From Mesobacillus subterraneus (GTDB lineage: Bacteria > Bacillota > Bacilli > Bacillales > Cytobacillaceae): a DNA stretch of 64,000 nucleotides. Below the pieces are notes generated by a model. That model saw nothing but the letters and a program-made list of their open reading frames with translations. It searched no databases and was not told the DNA's origin. Below, piece by piece: positions 36,700 to 45,509 of this stretch (positions within the stretch are counted from its first letter, which is position 1; each line of letters starts with the position of its first letter). The stretch covers positions 396,695-460,694 of the forward strand of contig NZ_JAMBOF010000002.1 of the NCBI RefSeq assembly GCF_023715485.1. Reading direction: 5' to 3'. The position numbers were made by a program, and so were the translations under genes.

Positions 36700-38334
36700 A
36701 TGAATCACCAGAACAAGTTTTACCGGAAATTCTTGTCTTTAGCTGCTTCTGCTGCTCTTTTGACATCAATCGCTGTTCCAGCAGTATCAGCCAACATGAA
36801 GGGCCAGAAGCCTGGCAAGCCCTACGAGTTAACTATCATGCATACGAATGATACGCATGCTCATTTAGACACTGTCGCAAAACGTGTTGCGGCCATTAAG
36901 CAGGTACGGGAAGAAAGCGCCAACACTTTGTTATTAGACGCTGGGGATGTGTTTTCAGGAACTTTGTATTTTAACGAATATGAAGGACTCGCAGATTTGG
37001 AGTTCATGAACCTGGCAGGCTATGATGCCATGACTTTCGGAAACCATGAATTTGACAAGGGGACTGCTACTCTAGCAAACTTTGTCAAAGATGCAGATTT
37101 TCCATTTGTCAGCGCGAACGTAAACTTTGAGACTGACCAAAATATAAATATGTTTTCCAATAACGAAATTTCTCCGGAACCAAATGATGGCGAAGTTTAC
37201 AAAGGATTCGTAAAAGAGGTAAACGGAGAAAAAATCGGGATCTTCGGTCTCACGACAGCTGAAACAGTAGATATCTCCAGCCCTGGCCCAGATGTCCAAT
37301 TCAATGACTACATCAATGAGGCAAAAGCAGCAGTTAAAGCTTTTGAAGATCAAGGAATCAATAAGATTGTTGCCTTAACTCACATCGGCCTGAATGATGG
37401 CGGCGGAGACAATGATCTGATGTTAGCGGAGGAAGTAGAAGGCATTGATGTTATTGTCGGCGGACACACTCACGTTAAATTGACTGAACCAGTTTTTGTA
37501 GAGGCTGGCAAAGAACCTACAGTCATCGTGCAGGCAAATGAGTACGGAAAATTCCTCGGTACTCTGGATGTGAAATTTAATAAAAATGGGAAAGTAGTCG
37601 AATATGCAGGTGAGTTGTTAGACGTCAAAGCTTATCCGGAGGATCCTGAAGCTGCGAAAATCTTGAATGAAAAATACAAACCTGCCGTTGATGAAATGAA
37701 ACAAACGGTTATTGGCACCACAACCGTTGAATTAGTTGGCGGCAACCCTGCCGCAAGAACTGGCGAAACAAATCTAGGAAACCTGATTACTGATGGAATG
37801 CTGGCCAAAGCGAAAACCATCAATCATAATACGGTAATAGCGGTTCAAAACGGCGGCGGAATTCGAACATCCGTCGATGCTGGAGAAATCACCATGGCAA
37901 AGGTGCTCGAAGTAATGCCTTTCGGTAACTCTTTAGGAATCATGCAGCTTACAGGTGCTGAAATCAAAGAGGCATTGGAACATAGCGTCAAAGATGCTCC
38001 AACAGCATTCGGAGGATTCCTGCAAGTATCAGGCTTGAAATTCGGGTATGATAGCAGTCTGCCTGCAGGCCAAAGAGTCCAGTCCGTTGAAGTAAAAGAA
38101 GATGGCGTCAACTATGTAAGCGTAGAGCTTAATAAGACATATACAGTAGCAACTAACACCTTCACTGCCAAAGGCGGGGACGGATACGATGTCTTCGCAA
38201 AAGCTTACAAGGAAGGCCGCGTCAGTGAACCTGGCTTCGTTGATTGGGAAATCTTCACGGAATATATTTCTGCACAAGAACAAAACACAGTAAGCCCTTC
38301 TGTGGAAGGAAGAATTGTCGATATAGCTAATTAA
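36700..38334 (+). CDS. Secreted 5'-nucleotidase / metallophosphoesterase (UshA/YfkN family)
   Basis: Extracellular nucleotide-hydrolysing enzyme. Signal peptide to about residue 31 (AVPAVSA). The metallophosphoesterase domain (about 45-270) has HTNDTHAH, DAGDVFSG, GNHEFD, LTHIG and GGHTH ligands in order; the 5_nucleotid_C domain (about 330-510) carries GETNLGNLITDGM, AVQNGGGIRTSVDAGEI and the FTAKGGDGY substrate-stacking region. Length 544. The ATG follows AAGGGGG. No wall anchor is seen, so it is probably released. Role in phosphate or nucleoside scavenging from extracellular nucleotides. Confidence 0.93.
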   Translation: MNHQNKFYRKFLSLAASAALLTSIAVPAVSANMKGQKPGKPYELTIMHTNDTHAHLDTVAKRVAAIKQVREESANTLLLDAGDVFSGTLYFNEYEGLADLEFMNLAGYDAMTFGNHEFDKGTATLANFVKDADFPFVSANVNFETDQNINMFSNNEISPEPNDGEVYKGFVKEVNGEKIGIFGLTTAETVDISSPGPDVQFNDYINEAKAAVKAFEDQGINKIVALTHIGLNDGGGDNDLMLAEEVEGIDVIVGGHTHVKLTEPVFVEAGKEPTVIVQANEYGKFLGTLDVKFNKNGKVVEYAGELLDVKAYPEDPEAAKILNEKYKPAVDEMKQTVIGTTTVELVGGNPAARTGETNLGNLITDGMLAKAKTINHNTVIAVQNGGGIRTSVDAGEITMAKVLEVMPFGNSLGIMQLTGAEIKEALEHSVKDAPTAFGGFLQVSGLKFGYDSSLPAGQRVQSVEVKEDGVNYVSVELNKTYTVATNTFTAKGGDGYDVFAKAYKEGRVSEPGFVDWEIFTEYISAQEQNTVSPSVEGRIVDIAN

Positions 38335-38339
38335 GGATG

Positions 38340-38378
38340 AACGCCCAGAACAGATTCTTGTTACTGGGCGTTTGTTTA
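38340..38378 (+). terminator. Intrinsic terminator after the 5'-nucleotidase
   Basis: AACGCCCAG / CTGGGCGTT stem followed by TGTTT. Confidence 0.8.
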
Positions 38379-38400
38379 TAAGTCTTCTTTTGAGAAATGC

Positions 38401-38464
38401 AGGGACGGTTCTTTCGTTTAATAAAATAACATATTTTTACAACTAAAACACTAGAACCGTCCCC
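38401..38464. repeat. GGGACGGTTCT dispersed inverted repeat, also terminator for the lyase operon
   Basis: AGGGACGGTTCT (38401-38412) and AGAACCGTCCC (38453-38463) form an 11-bp stem with a 40-nt AT-rich loop. The string CACTAGAACCGTCCC recurs as CACTAAAACCGTCCC at about 63728-63743 and as CACTAGAACCGT at 63787-63798. It probably belongs to a dispersed palindromic repeat family common in Bacillus genomes. Confidence 0.65.
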
Positions 38465-38469
38465 ATGTT

Positions 38470-39960
38470 TCAAAACCTAAATTTAACCAGCTCTTCCCTT
38501 TTTTGCTCCAAAGTCTGTACGACTCCTGCATAGTCTTCTAGGTCTCTACCGAGTTTCTCTTTTCTCTCACTTATCATCCGCTGGACTTCTTTCGGGCTTG
38601 GGCCCCCCTGGATGTCGCGGATTTGGATGAAGTATTCCGGAGAGATAATTTTTTGCCATTCTGCTTCAGTCAAAGAAACATCCACAAATTCTTTAATGAC
38701 TTTATTAATGTCGGCAACATCCCACTCGTACAGTTCCTTCGCTTCCTTCACGGTCTGCTTGGAAATAAAACTAGCGATGGAGTGGGCTTTCCTGAATGGC
38801 ACTCCGTATTCACGTGCCAGTGTATCGGCCAGTTCGGTAATTGTTATGCTGGACTTTTTCGCCATTTCCCGGGTATGTTCGCCATTCACCTTCAAGGTTG
38901 CGATGACCGCATACATCAGCCTCCATACACGATTTGCATTGTTAAATGCACGGTACAAATGCGGCTGCAAATCATCTTCTGTATCAACAATATCGCCAAA
39001 TGGGGTATTGTGAACCATATTAAAAGCAGCGAGCGCGTCCCCATATGCACTGCTGGCGATCGAGCGGGAATGCTCGATCGACACAGGGTTACGCTTTTGC
39101 GGCATGATGCTGCTGCATTGGACGTATGGATCGGCTACGTAAAAAGAACCGAATTCCCGTGTGACATGCTGAAGGAAATCCTGGATCCATCTGCCGGTGT
39201 TGACCATGCTTGTCATCAATGCTGAAGCTGTTTCAAGCAGGTAGTCCCCTCCGCCAATTGAGTCATAAGAATTCTCGACAATCCCGTCAAAGCCCAGTAA
39301 ATCCCGCGTCCGATCACGACTAATTGGAAACCCTGTCGTTGTCAATGCGGCAGCACCTAGCGAAGACTGGTTGACTGTCCGATAAGCTGACCACAATCGC
39401 TGGATATCCCGGCCTAAAACATCGTAAATCGCAAGGAAGTAATGCCCTAAAGTCGTAGGTTGCGCCGGCTGTGTATGGGTGTAGCCTGTAATGATTGTAT
39501 CCGTATGGCGTTCAGCCTGCTCGAGTAACGCCTCGCTTAATTGGTACGCACTCCCCAGCAAATTGACCAGGTGCTCCCTAAGCACCAAACGGTACATCGC
39601 AACGCCCATATCATTCCGGCTTCGCCCGATATGGATTTTACCAGCAAGCTCAGCACCTATCTCCTCGCCGATCTGTGCTTCCATCATGAAAAACAAATCC
39701 TCAAACTGCGGATGATAGTTTAACAGTCCAACATCAGTCTGGGCTACCTTATTAATCCCCTCAAACATCACTTTCGCTTCCGCTTCTTCAATAATCCCCT
39801 GCTCAGCAAGCATAATCACATGCGCCCGGTGGATATCAAACATGACATCGAACAAGTAATCCCGCTGGTCATTGAAGACAGGCTTCAACAGCTCTTCCAC
39901 GTATGTCTTACCCGGAAAAGCAGCCCCTTCATTCTTAATAAACTCTTCTAGCTTGTTCAT
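38470..39960 (-). CDS. Argininosuccinate-lyase-superfamily enzyme encoded with an ABC transporter
   Basis: Homotetrameric lyase of the fumarase/aspartase superfamily; members eliminate fumarate from N-succinyl compounds. Motifs: GRSRNDMGVAMYR (ASL region C1), TGYTHTQPAQPTTLGHY (C2) and SSIMPQKRNPVS (C3 signature loop with the catalytic serine). At 496 residues it is longer than biosynthetic ArgH (about 460), and no argG is adjacent. It is the last gene of an operon with a solute-binding protein, ATPase and permease. That context points to catabolism of an imported N-substituted aspartate rather than arginine synthesis; EDDS-type lyases are a precedent of similar size. ArgH activity itself is not excluded. 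Confidence 0.82.
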   Translation of the reverse strand: MNKLEEFIKNEGAAFPGKTYVEELLKPVFNDQRDYLFDVMFDIHRAHVIMLAEQGIIEEAEAKVMFEGINKVAQTDVGLLNYHPQFEDLFFMMEAQIGEEIGAELAGKIHIGRSRNDMGVAMYRLVLREHLVNLLGSAYQLSEALLEQAERHTDTIITGYTHTQPAQPTTLGHYFLAIYDVLGRDIQRLWSAYRTVNQSSLGAAALTTTGFPISRDRTRDLLGFDGIVENSYDSIGGGDYLLETASALMTSMVNTGRWIQDFLQHVTREFGSFYVADPYVQCSSIMPQKRNPVSIEHSRSIASSAYGDALAAFNMVHNTPFGDIVDTEDDLQPHLYRAFNNANRVWRLMYAVIATLKVNGEHTREMAKKSSITITELADTLAREYGVPFRKAHSIASFISKQTVKEAKELYEWDVADINKVIKEFVDVSLTEAEWQKIISPEYFIQIRDIQGGPSPKEVQRMISERKEKLGRDLEDYAGVVQTLEQKREELVKFRF

Positions 39961-39999
39961 ATTTTCATCTCCGATTCTATGATTATGCTAATTCCTGCT

Positions 40000-41691
40000 T
40001 TAAGATAACGACTGTTCCGCCTTAACCCCGAAGAACTTATTCGAGATAACAAGCACAATCGCAATCAAGGTGATCTGGATCATCCCATAAGCCGCCGCCT
40101 GCCCCATATTGAACATTCTCAGCTGGTTCATAATTTCAATCGAAATCGGTCTGTTCGAGATGGTGTACAATAATACCGATGTCGGGAATTCACCGACAGA
40201 TTCTACAAACGCAAGCAATGTCCCCGACAGGACACCTGGCATGATAATCGGCAAAATGACCTTCCTGAACGTATAGAACCACTTTGCTCCAAGGCTCCTC
40301 GATGCTTCCTCGATGGAATCATCCAACTGCTCCAAAACAGCATTCGTCGAGCGAACAACCAAAGGAATATGCCTGATAAAATAAGCAAGCGGCAAGATCC
40401 AGAAGGTACCGACCAGGATATTCCCAAACGAGAAAATATTCGGCTCGTTAAAAGCAAAGATCAAGTTCATCCCGATCACCGTCGCCGGCAAAGCCCATGG
40501 AATCATGACGAGAATATCAACAAAGCTCTTCCCGACAAACTTCCTCTTCACAAGCACATACGAGGCCAGCACACCGAAGACCAAATTCCCTGCCGTCGCG
40601 ATGAACGACAAAATCAAACTATTTTTCAAAGGCTTGAAGATATTCGGATCCTCCAGCAGCAATCGATAGTTCTCAAAATTGAACACCGAAGGATACGTCT
40701 GCCAAGTCCAGGTTCCATCCGGAACTAGCGACAACAGTAAAATCGTGAAGTGCGGCAATAGCAGAATGATGACGCCAATCACACCGGTCAGCACCATTGT
40801 CCATTTCAGCACCGGATTATTGACTTCACTGCGATGCGCGCCAATCCCCTTCGTCGCCATCCGATAGTCCTTCCGGTTTTGGTACCAGCGCATGAACAGC
40901 AAGAAAGCAATCGAGACAATCGAGAGAATGACAGATTGGGTAGCAGCGACCTCCATGTCTCCATTAATCTTTGAAAAATAGATTTGCAGACTCAGTACCC
41001 TAAACCCGCCCGCAAGCAGGAATGGCGCACTGAAGGATGCCATCGAAATCATGAACACGAGCAACGAAGCGGCCACGATTGCCGGAGTCAGCAGCGGGAA
41101 TGTCACCTTCCTGAAAACCTGGAAACGGCTTGCTCCCAGATTGTACGCAGACTCTTCTAGCGAAGGATCAATTTTTAATATCGCGGAAGAAACTGTCATG
41201 TAAAAATAAACATACATCGTATAGGCGTGGACAATCAGGATGCCTGACACCCCGCCGATTTTGAACGGAACTTCTTTTAGCCCCAATAAATCCTTGATCG
41301 CGTTCGGAACCAATCCCGATTCCCCATACAAAAACATGAACGCCATGACCCCTACCAATGAAGGCAAGACGATTGGCATGATTGCTGCCGTGGCGAAGAA
41401 TCCCCTGCCCGGGAAGTCGTAACGGTTAAAAATAAATGCCAGCGGAATCCCGATTGCCGCGCTAACCAGAACGCTCAGTACGGATATGTACACTGAATTC
41501 CACAACGCCTGCAGATTCGTCTTGGATTCTTGTGAGAAAAAGTCCTGATAATTCCCTAAAGTGAACCCGCCCTCCTTCTGCAAGCTTTCAAGGAACGTCC
41601 GCAGCGACGGGTACAGGACATAAGCGATCAACACAAGCAATACAGGAATCAGCAAATATAACGTCAGCCGGTTATCACGATTCTTCATCAT
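40000..41691 (-). CDS. ABC transporter permease, fused double-permease type
   Basis: A 563-residue inner-membrane protein made of two BPD_transp_1 domains in tandem (about 12 helices), the arrangement seen in ferric-ion, thiamine and aminoethylphosphonate importers. Two EAA loops are visible: LEESAYNLGASRFQVFRKVTFP near residue 180 and IEEASRSLGAKWFYTFRKVILP near 455. These dock the ATPase. Start overlaps the ATPase stop by 4 nt. It works with the ATPase upstream and the lipoprotein at the head of the operon. Confidence 0.92.
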   Translation of the reverse strand: MMKNRDNRLTLYLLIPVLLVLIAYVLYPSLRTFLESLQKEGGFTLGNYQDFFSQESKTNLQALWNSVYISVLSVLVSAAIGIPLAFIFNRYDFPGRGFFATAAIMPIVLPSLVGVMAFMFLYGESGLVPNAIKDLLGLKEVPFKIGGVSGILIVHAYTMYVYFYMTVSSAILKIDPSLEESAYNLGASRFQVFRKVTFPLLTPAIVAASLLVFMISMASFSAPFLLAGGFRVLSLQIYFSKINGDMEVAATQSVILSIVSIAFLLFMRWYQNRKDYRMATKGIGAHRSEVNNPVLKWTMVLTGVIGVIILLLPHFTILLLSLVPDGTWTWQTYPSVFNFENYRLLLEDPNIFKPLKNSLILSFIATAGNLVFGVLASYVLVKRKFVGKSFVDILVMIPWALPATVIGMNLIFAFNEPNIFSFGNILVGTFWILPLAYFIRHIPLVVRSTNAVLEQLDDSIEEASRSLGAKWFYTFRKVILPIIMPGVLSGTLLAFVESVGEFPTSVLLYTISNRPISIEIMNQLRMFNMGQAAAYGMIQITLIAIVLVISNKFFGVKAEQSLS

Positions 41692-42782
41692 GACGCATCA
41701 CCGCTCAGCACCGGAATCAGCCTGATTTGATCTTCAGGAAGCTCAACCCATACATCGGCTCCCGGCTTCAGGTTTGCAGACACATGGTTCAGCAGGTTCA
41801 CATCAAGCAGCAAACCATTGACGCGTACCCTGACCAGGATGATCGTGCCGAAGAATTGCACATCCTCGACCTTTCCCTGGAACACATTCGGCCGGTCTGC
41901 CTTTTCCGCAAGAATTCTGATTGATTCTGGGCGGATTGACAGAGCCAGCTCTCCATCTTGATGCTCTCTATTAAAATTAAAAGGGTTATTATGTACAACA
42001 TATTGGTTCTCACCAGCCGAGACGGTTACGCGATTTCCTTCAACTTGATCCACTATCACAGGCAATAGATTAATCTCGCCTATGAAACTCGCAACAAAAT
42101 CATTTGCAGGCTCATTATAGATTTCAGACGGCGTCCCAACCTGGTGGCACACACCAAAATTGAAAACAGCGATCCGGTCACTCATCGACAAAGCTTCAGC
42201 CTGATCATGAGTAACATAAATAGTCGTAATCTTGTACTCTTTTTGCAGCCTGAGGATTTCGCTTCGCATTTCATCCCGAAGCTTGGCATCGAGGTTGCTC
42301 AAGGGCTCATCAAGCAAAAGGATTTCAGGTTCAATCACCAATGCCCTCGCAAGAGCTACGCGCTGCTGCTGACCTCCACTTAACTGACTCACCTGACGGT
42401 CGGCATACTTTTCGAGCCTGACTTTACGAAGCACTTCTTGAACCCGTGCTTTCAGTTCATTAGAAGCGATTTTCCTTACCTTTAACCCGAAGGCAATATT
42501 CTCAAAAACCGTCATATGAGGAAAAAGGGCATAGTTTTGAAAAACCATGCCCGTATTTCTTTTTTCCGGAGGTACACGCGTCATATCTTTATCGCCAAAT
42601 CGCACGACACCCTTGGTAGGATAATAGAATCCAGCAATCATCCTCAGGGTTGTCGTCTTGCCGCAGCCACTTGGCCCGAGAAACGTAAAGAATTCCCCAT
42701 CCTTGATTTCAAGGTTCAAATGGTCAACCGCAACTACTTTACCGAAGGCTTTTTGGACATTCTCTATTTTTATCGACGCCAT
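41688..42782 (-). CDS. ABC transporter ATP-binding protein (PotA/FbpC type)
   Basis: ATPase subunit of the importer. Walker A GPSGCGKTT (about 36-44), Q-loop VFQNYALFPHM, signature LSGGQQQR, Walker B ILLLDEPLSNLD and the H-loop VTHDQAEA are all intact. A C-terminal TOBE domain (about 280-355) is present. ATG at 42782 is chosen since GGAAGTG lies upstream and the residue context MASIKIENV fits the family; a longer frame starts at 42791. It follows the solute-binding gene by 12 nt. Confidence 0.93.
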   Translation of the reverse strand: MASIKIENVQKAFGKVVAVDHLNLEIKDGEFFTFLGPSGCGKTTTLRMIAGFYYPTKGVVRFGDKDMTRVPPEKRNTGMVFQNYALFPHMTVFENIAFGLKVRKIASNELKARVQEVLRKVRLEKYADRQVSQLSGGQQQRVALARALVIEPEILLLDEPLSNLDAKLRDEMRSEILRLQKEYKITTIYVTHDQAEALSMSDRIAVFNFGVCHQVGTPSEIYNEPANDFVASFIGEINLLPVIVDQVEGNRVTVSAGENQYVVHNNPFNFNREHQDGELALSIRPESIRILAEKADRPNVFQGKVEDVQFFGTIILVRVRVNGLLLDVNLLNHVSANLKPGADVWVELPEDQIRLIPVLSGDAS

Positions 42783-42794
42783 ACCACACACTTC

Positions 42795-43883
42795 CTATTC
42801 TTTGATTTCTTTATCTCCACTCTTAATGTTTTCATCCCAATACTTCATCCACGCATCACTATTGTCCTGGAAAACTTTCCAGTCGATATCCATGGCCTTG
42901 ATTTCTGTATCCGTGATCCACTTAGGAAGATCCGTAACATCATCACGAGTAGGGATGCGGTAGTATTTTTCCGCTAAAAGCTTTGCAGCTTCAGGACTGT
43001 TTACGAACTCATAGAATGCTTCAGCTGCTTTAGGATTCTTGCCATCCTTGACGATCGCGATACCTTCAGTCAATACTGGCGTTCCGCTTTCTGGAACGAT
43101 AAATTCAAATGGATAATTCTTGTTTTCCTTCAGCATGACGACATCCGGCATTGCCCAGACAGACACGGAACCTTCTCCCTTGGCAACCTTGCTGTACATC
43201 ATTTCAGGGTTAGCAGAGTATTCCTTTGTATTGGCATCCAGCTTTTCCAGCCACTCATAGCCTTTGGCAGGATCCTTGGAATCCTTGAAGTCACGGTAGA
43301 TCATTGCTGAGAAGATCGTTCTCATCGTTCCGGAAGCCAATGGATATCGAATGATGATTTCATCCTTCCATTTCGGATCAAGCAATTCATCCCAATCTTT
43401 AGGAGCTTCTTCCTTTGTCAGCTCTTTGCTGTTATACATGATGACTTCAGGTGTCTGGCTCGTTCCAGACCAGTGCCAGTCTGCTTCATGGAAGCCCTCA
43501 GCCAATGCGCCAGAGTAAGAAGGTTCATACGGCTTTAAAAGTCCCTCGTCCTTAGCCTGGTCGAACATGACGGAAGGAGCTCCCCACCATACGTCAGCCT
43601 GAGGATTATTCTTTTCGGAACGGACACGGTCAAGGACTTCCTGTGATCCCATATCAAGCCACTCGACATCCACATCGTATTCAGCTTCGAACTGCTTTTC
43701 GAATTCTGATAAAATATCTTTTCCATGCGGAGAGTAGATGACGACTTTATCTTCGAGCTTCTCTTTGGAGCCGTTATCTCCTGCCGGTTTGCTTGAACCC
43801 TCTTCAGAGCTGCACCCTGCTAGCAATAACGATGCAGATAAAGTCAATGCCGTGATAATCGAAACCTTTTTCTTGTGTTTCAC
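42795..43883 (-). CDS. ABC transporter substrate-binding lipoprotein (SBP type 1/6, ferric-type)
   Basis: Lipoprotein receptor of the importer. Signal with lipobox LLLAGCSS (cysteine about residue 23), then a Gly/Ser/Lys linker and a two-lobe periplasmic-binding fold starting KVVIYSPHGKDILSEFEKQFE. The sequence type is that of ferric, putrescine or aminoethylphosphonate binders (SGTSQTPEVIMYNSK, ASGTMRTIFSAM). Tyrosine-rich metal ligands of FbpA-type proteins cannot be assigned by eye. First transport gene after the ROK regulator, 15 nt away. Confidence 0.88.
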   Translation of the reverse strand: MKHKKKVSIITALTLSASLLLAGCSSEEGSSKPAGDNGSKEKLEDKVVIYSPHGKDILSEFEKQFEAEYDVDVEWLDMGSQEVLDRVRSEKNNPQADVWWGAPSVMFDQAKDEGLLKPYEPSYSGALAEGFHEADWHWSGTSQTPEVIMYNSKELTKEEAPKDWDELLDPKWKDEIIIRYPLASGTMRTIFSAMIYRDFKDSKDPAKGYEWLEKLDANTKEYSANPEMMYSKVAKGEGSVSVWAMPDVVMLKENKNYPFEFIVPESGTPVLTEGIAIVKDGKNPKAAEAFYEFVNSPEAAKLLAEKYYRIPTRDDVTDLPKWITDTEIKAMDIDWKVFQDNSDAWMKYWDENIKSGDKEIKE

Positions 43884-43898
43884 AAAAATTCCCCCTCA

Positions 43899-45110
43899 TT
43901 AATTGTATTTAATCAGACTTTCATGCTCCCTCATGAACAGTGATACTGCACCTAAGACCCCTGCATTATCACCCAGTTGGGAAGTTCTGAGCTGGACTGA
44001 ACTAGGAAGGTATTGATTCACGATTTCCTGCAGCTTCGGCAGAATGAATTCGGATGACTTGAGAACACCACCTCCTAAAATGACAACCTCCGGATTTAGC
44101 AAACTAGCAGCATTCACGATTCCATAGGCTAAATGCTCGATTGCTTCTTCAATCACGTTTAGGGCGATTTGATCGCCGGTCTTCGCTAGCCTGAATGCCA
44201 TTTCCCCTGGCAGTTCTGACTTAAGTGCCTGTTGGTGCAGAGGATGGTCTGGCTCCTTCTGGATGCATTTTGTCAGCCTGTCTCCGATCGATTTCCCGCC
44301 TGCTACACTTTCAAGGTAGCCGTAGCGGTGGAAAATCGGCTTGAACTCATTTTTCATATCATTCTTGTCTGTTACCATGTAGCCAATCTCACCTGCAGCA
44401 CTTGAGGACCCTCTGTATAATTGATTGTTGATGATAATGCCGCTGCCAATACCCGTGCCAACCGCAATGAACAGAACGTTTTGCTTTTCTCGCGCATTTC
44501 CAAGCCATTGTTCGCCAAGTGCCGCGACATTGACGTCATTGTCCACATGGACAGGAAACGGAAGATGGCGCTTCGCTTCAGTAATAAAAGGGTATCTGAC
44601 CCAGTTCAAGCTTGGAGCCTCGACAACAATTCCGCTTGTAGTCTCTGTAATCCCCGGCACCCCTGCGCCAACTCCCAAAATCTTCTCAGCTTCGATTCCT
44701 TCTTTGTTAATCATGAAATCAATCTCTTTAGCAATCTGTTTCAGCAGCCCAGATTCAAGATATTGGCATGTGCTAAAACTGCTGCTTGTGATGATGTTCC
44801 CATTCAAATCGCAAATGACTGTCCTCACCTTTGTTCCACCAATATCCGTTCCAATTATGTACGCTGCTTTTTCGTTGAAGTATAGCTGGATTGGCCTTCT
44901 GCCTCCCTGTGAAGTGGACTCGCCAATCCCCTTCTCAAAAATCCATTTTTCCTGAATCAATTCATCGACCAATAATGATACCGTTGGCTTGCTGATATTG
45001 ATTTTTGCTGCAATTTCAGCCCTTGAGATCGGTGAATTCTCTTGTATGCACTGAAGCACTCTTTTTTTGTTGAGTGATTTCACCTGCACCGTTGTTCCAC
45101 TTAAATTCAT
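43899..45110 (-). CDS. ROK-family transcriptional repressor without the usual zinc-site cysteines
   Basis: N-terminal winged HTH (about 15-65: SRAEIAAKINISKPTVSLLVDEL) and a sugar-kinase-like ROK domain (about 85-395) with IIGTDIGGTKVRTVICD, VDNDVNVAALGEQW and GVLGAV motifs. Canonical ROK repressors have a CxCGxxGCxE zinc motif; here the place reads IFHRYGYLESVAGG, without cysteines. Related XylR/NagC-type repressors sense sugars. It leads the ABC/lyase operon and faces the PIG-L gene. A perfect palindrome lies 27 nt before its start, and a second lies before the PIG-L gene. Confidence 0.88.
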   Translation of the reverse strand: MNLSGTTVQVKSLNKKRVLQCIQENSPISRAEIAAKINISKPTVSLLVDELIQEKWIFEKGIGESTSQGGRRPIQLYFNEKAAYIIGTDIGGTKVRTVICDLNGNIITSSSFSTCQYLESGLLKQIAKEIDFMINKEGIEAEKILGVGAGVPGITETTSGIVVEAPSLNWVRYPFITEAKRHLPFPVHVDNDVNVAALGEQWLGNAREKQNVLFIAVGTGIGSGIIINNQLYRGSSSAAGEIGYMVTDKNDMKNEFKPIFHRYGYLESVAGGKSIGDRLTKCIQKEPDHPLHQQALKSELPGEMAFRLAKTGDQIALNVIEEAIEHLAYGIVNAASLLNPEVVILGGGVLKSSEFILPKLQEIVNQYLPSSVQLRTSQLGDNAGVLGAVSLFMREHESLIKYN

Positions 45111-45136
45111 AACATCACGGCCTTAATTCTTTTTGG

Positions 45137-45153
45137 TTAGTAAGATTTACTAA
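45137..45153. promoter_or_regulatory. Candidate ROK operator 1
   Basis: Perfect palindrome TTAGTAA-GAT-TTACTAA, 27 nt upstream of the ROK gene, immediately followed by TTAACTA. The half-site resembles XylR/NagC-type ROK operators (TTAGTnn...nnACTAA). It would allow autoregulation. Confidence 0.68.
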
Positions 45154-45414
45154 TTAACTAAAAATATACAATAGTTTGAAATCGTTTACAACTATATTGT
45201 TCAGAAAATTTAAAAACTTAGTTTATTAGAGTTATATTTTATAAATTTAGGAGATATTCTTGATCCTTCGCTATCTTTATAAATAAAATATTCAGTTAGG
45301 TCAATTTACCCAACGGGAAACTGGATATAATTTACCATTTTTAATATTCTGACAATTTATTAATTTACAATATTATCCAACTGTGATTACCTTTAACTAG
45401 GGGTTATATCACCT

Positions 45415-45437
45415 GTTAGTTAGGTAGATTAACTAAC
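45415..45437. promoter_or_regulatory. Candidate ROK operator 2
   Basis: Perfect 8-bp inverted repeat GTTAGTTA (45415-45422) / TAACTAAC (45430-45437) with a 7-nt spacer, 73 nt upstream of the PIG-L start. It shares the TTAGT/ACTAA half-site with the palindrome near the ROK gene. The 399-nt intergenic stretch 45111-45509 contains otherwise AT-rich sequence and no gene. Confidence 0.68.
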
Positions 45438-45509
45438 CTGCAATTACATACCAAGGAAGGAGTGTTTGATATTTTTTATCAGAACTTAAAAATGAAAGGG
45501 GTTACAAAA

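Noticed and set aside
38470..39960. Plain assignment as biosynthetic argH
   Set aside because: Family membership is clear but the length, operon partners and absence of argG argue against giving the arginine-biosynthesis symbol.
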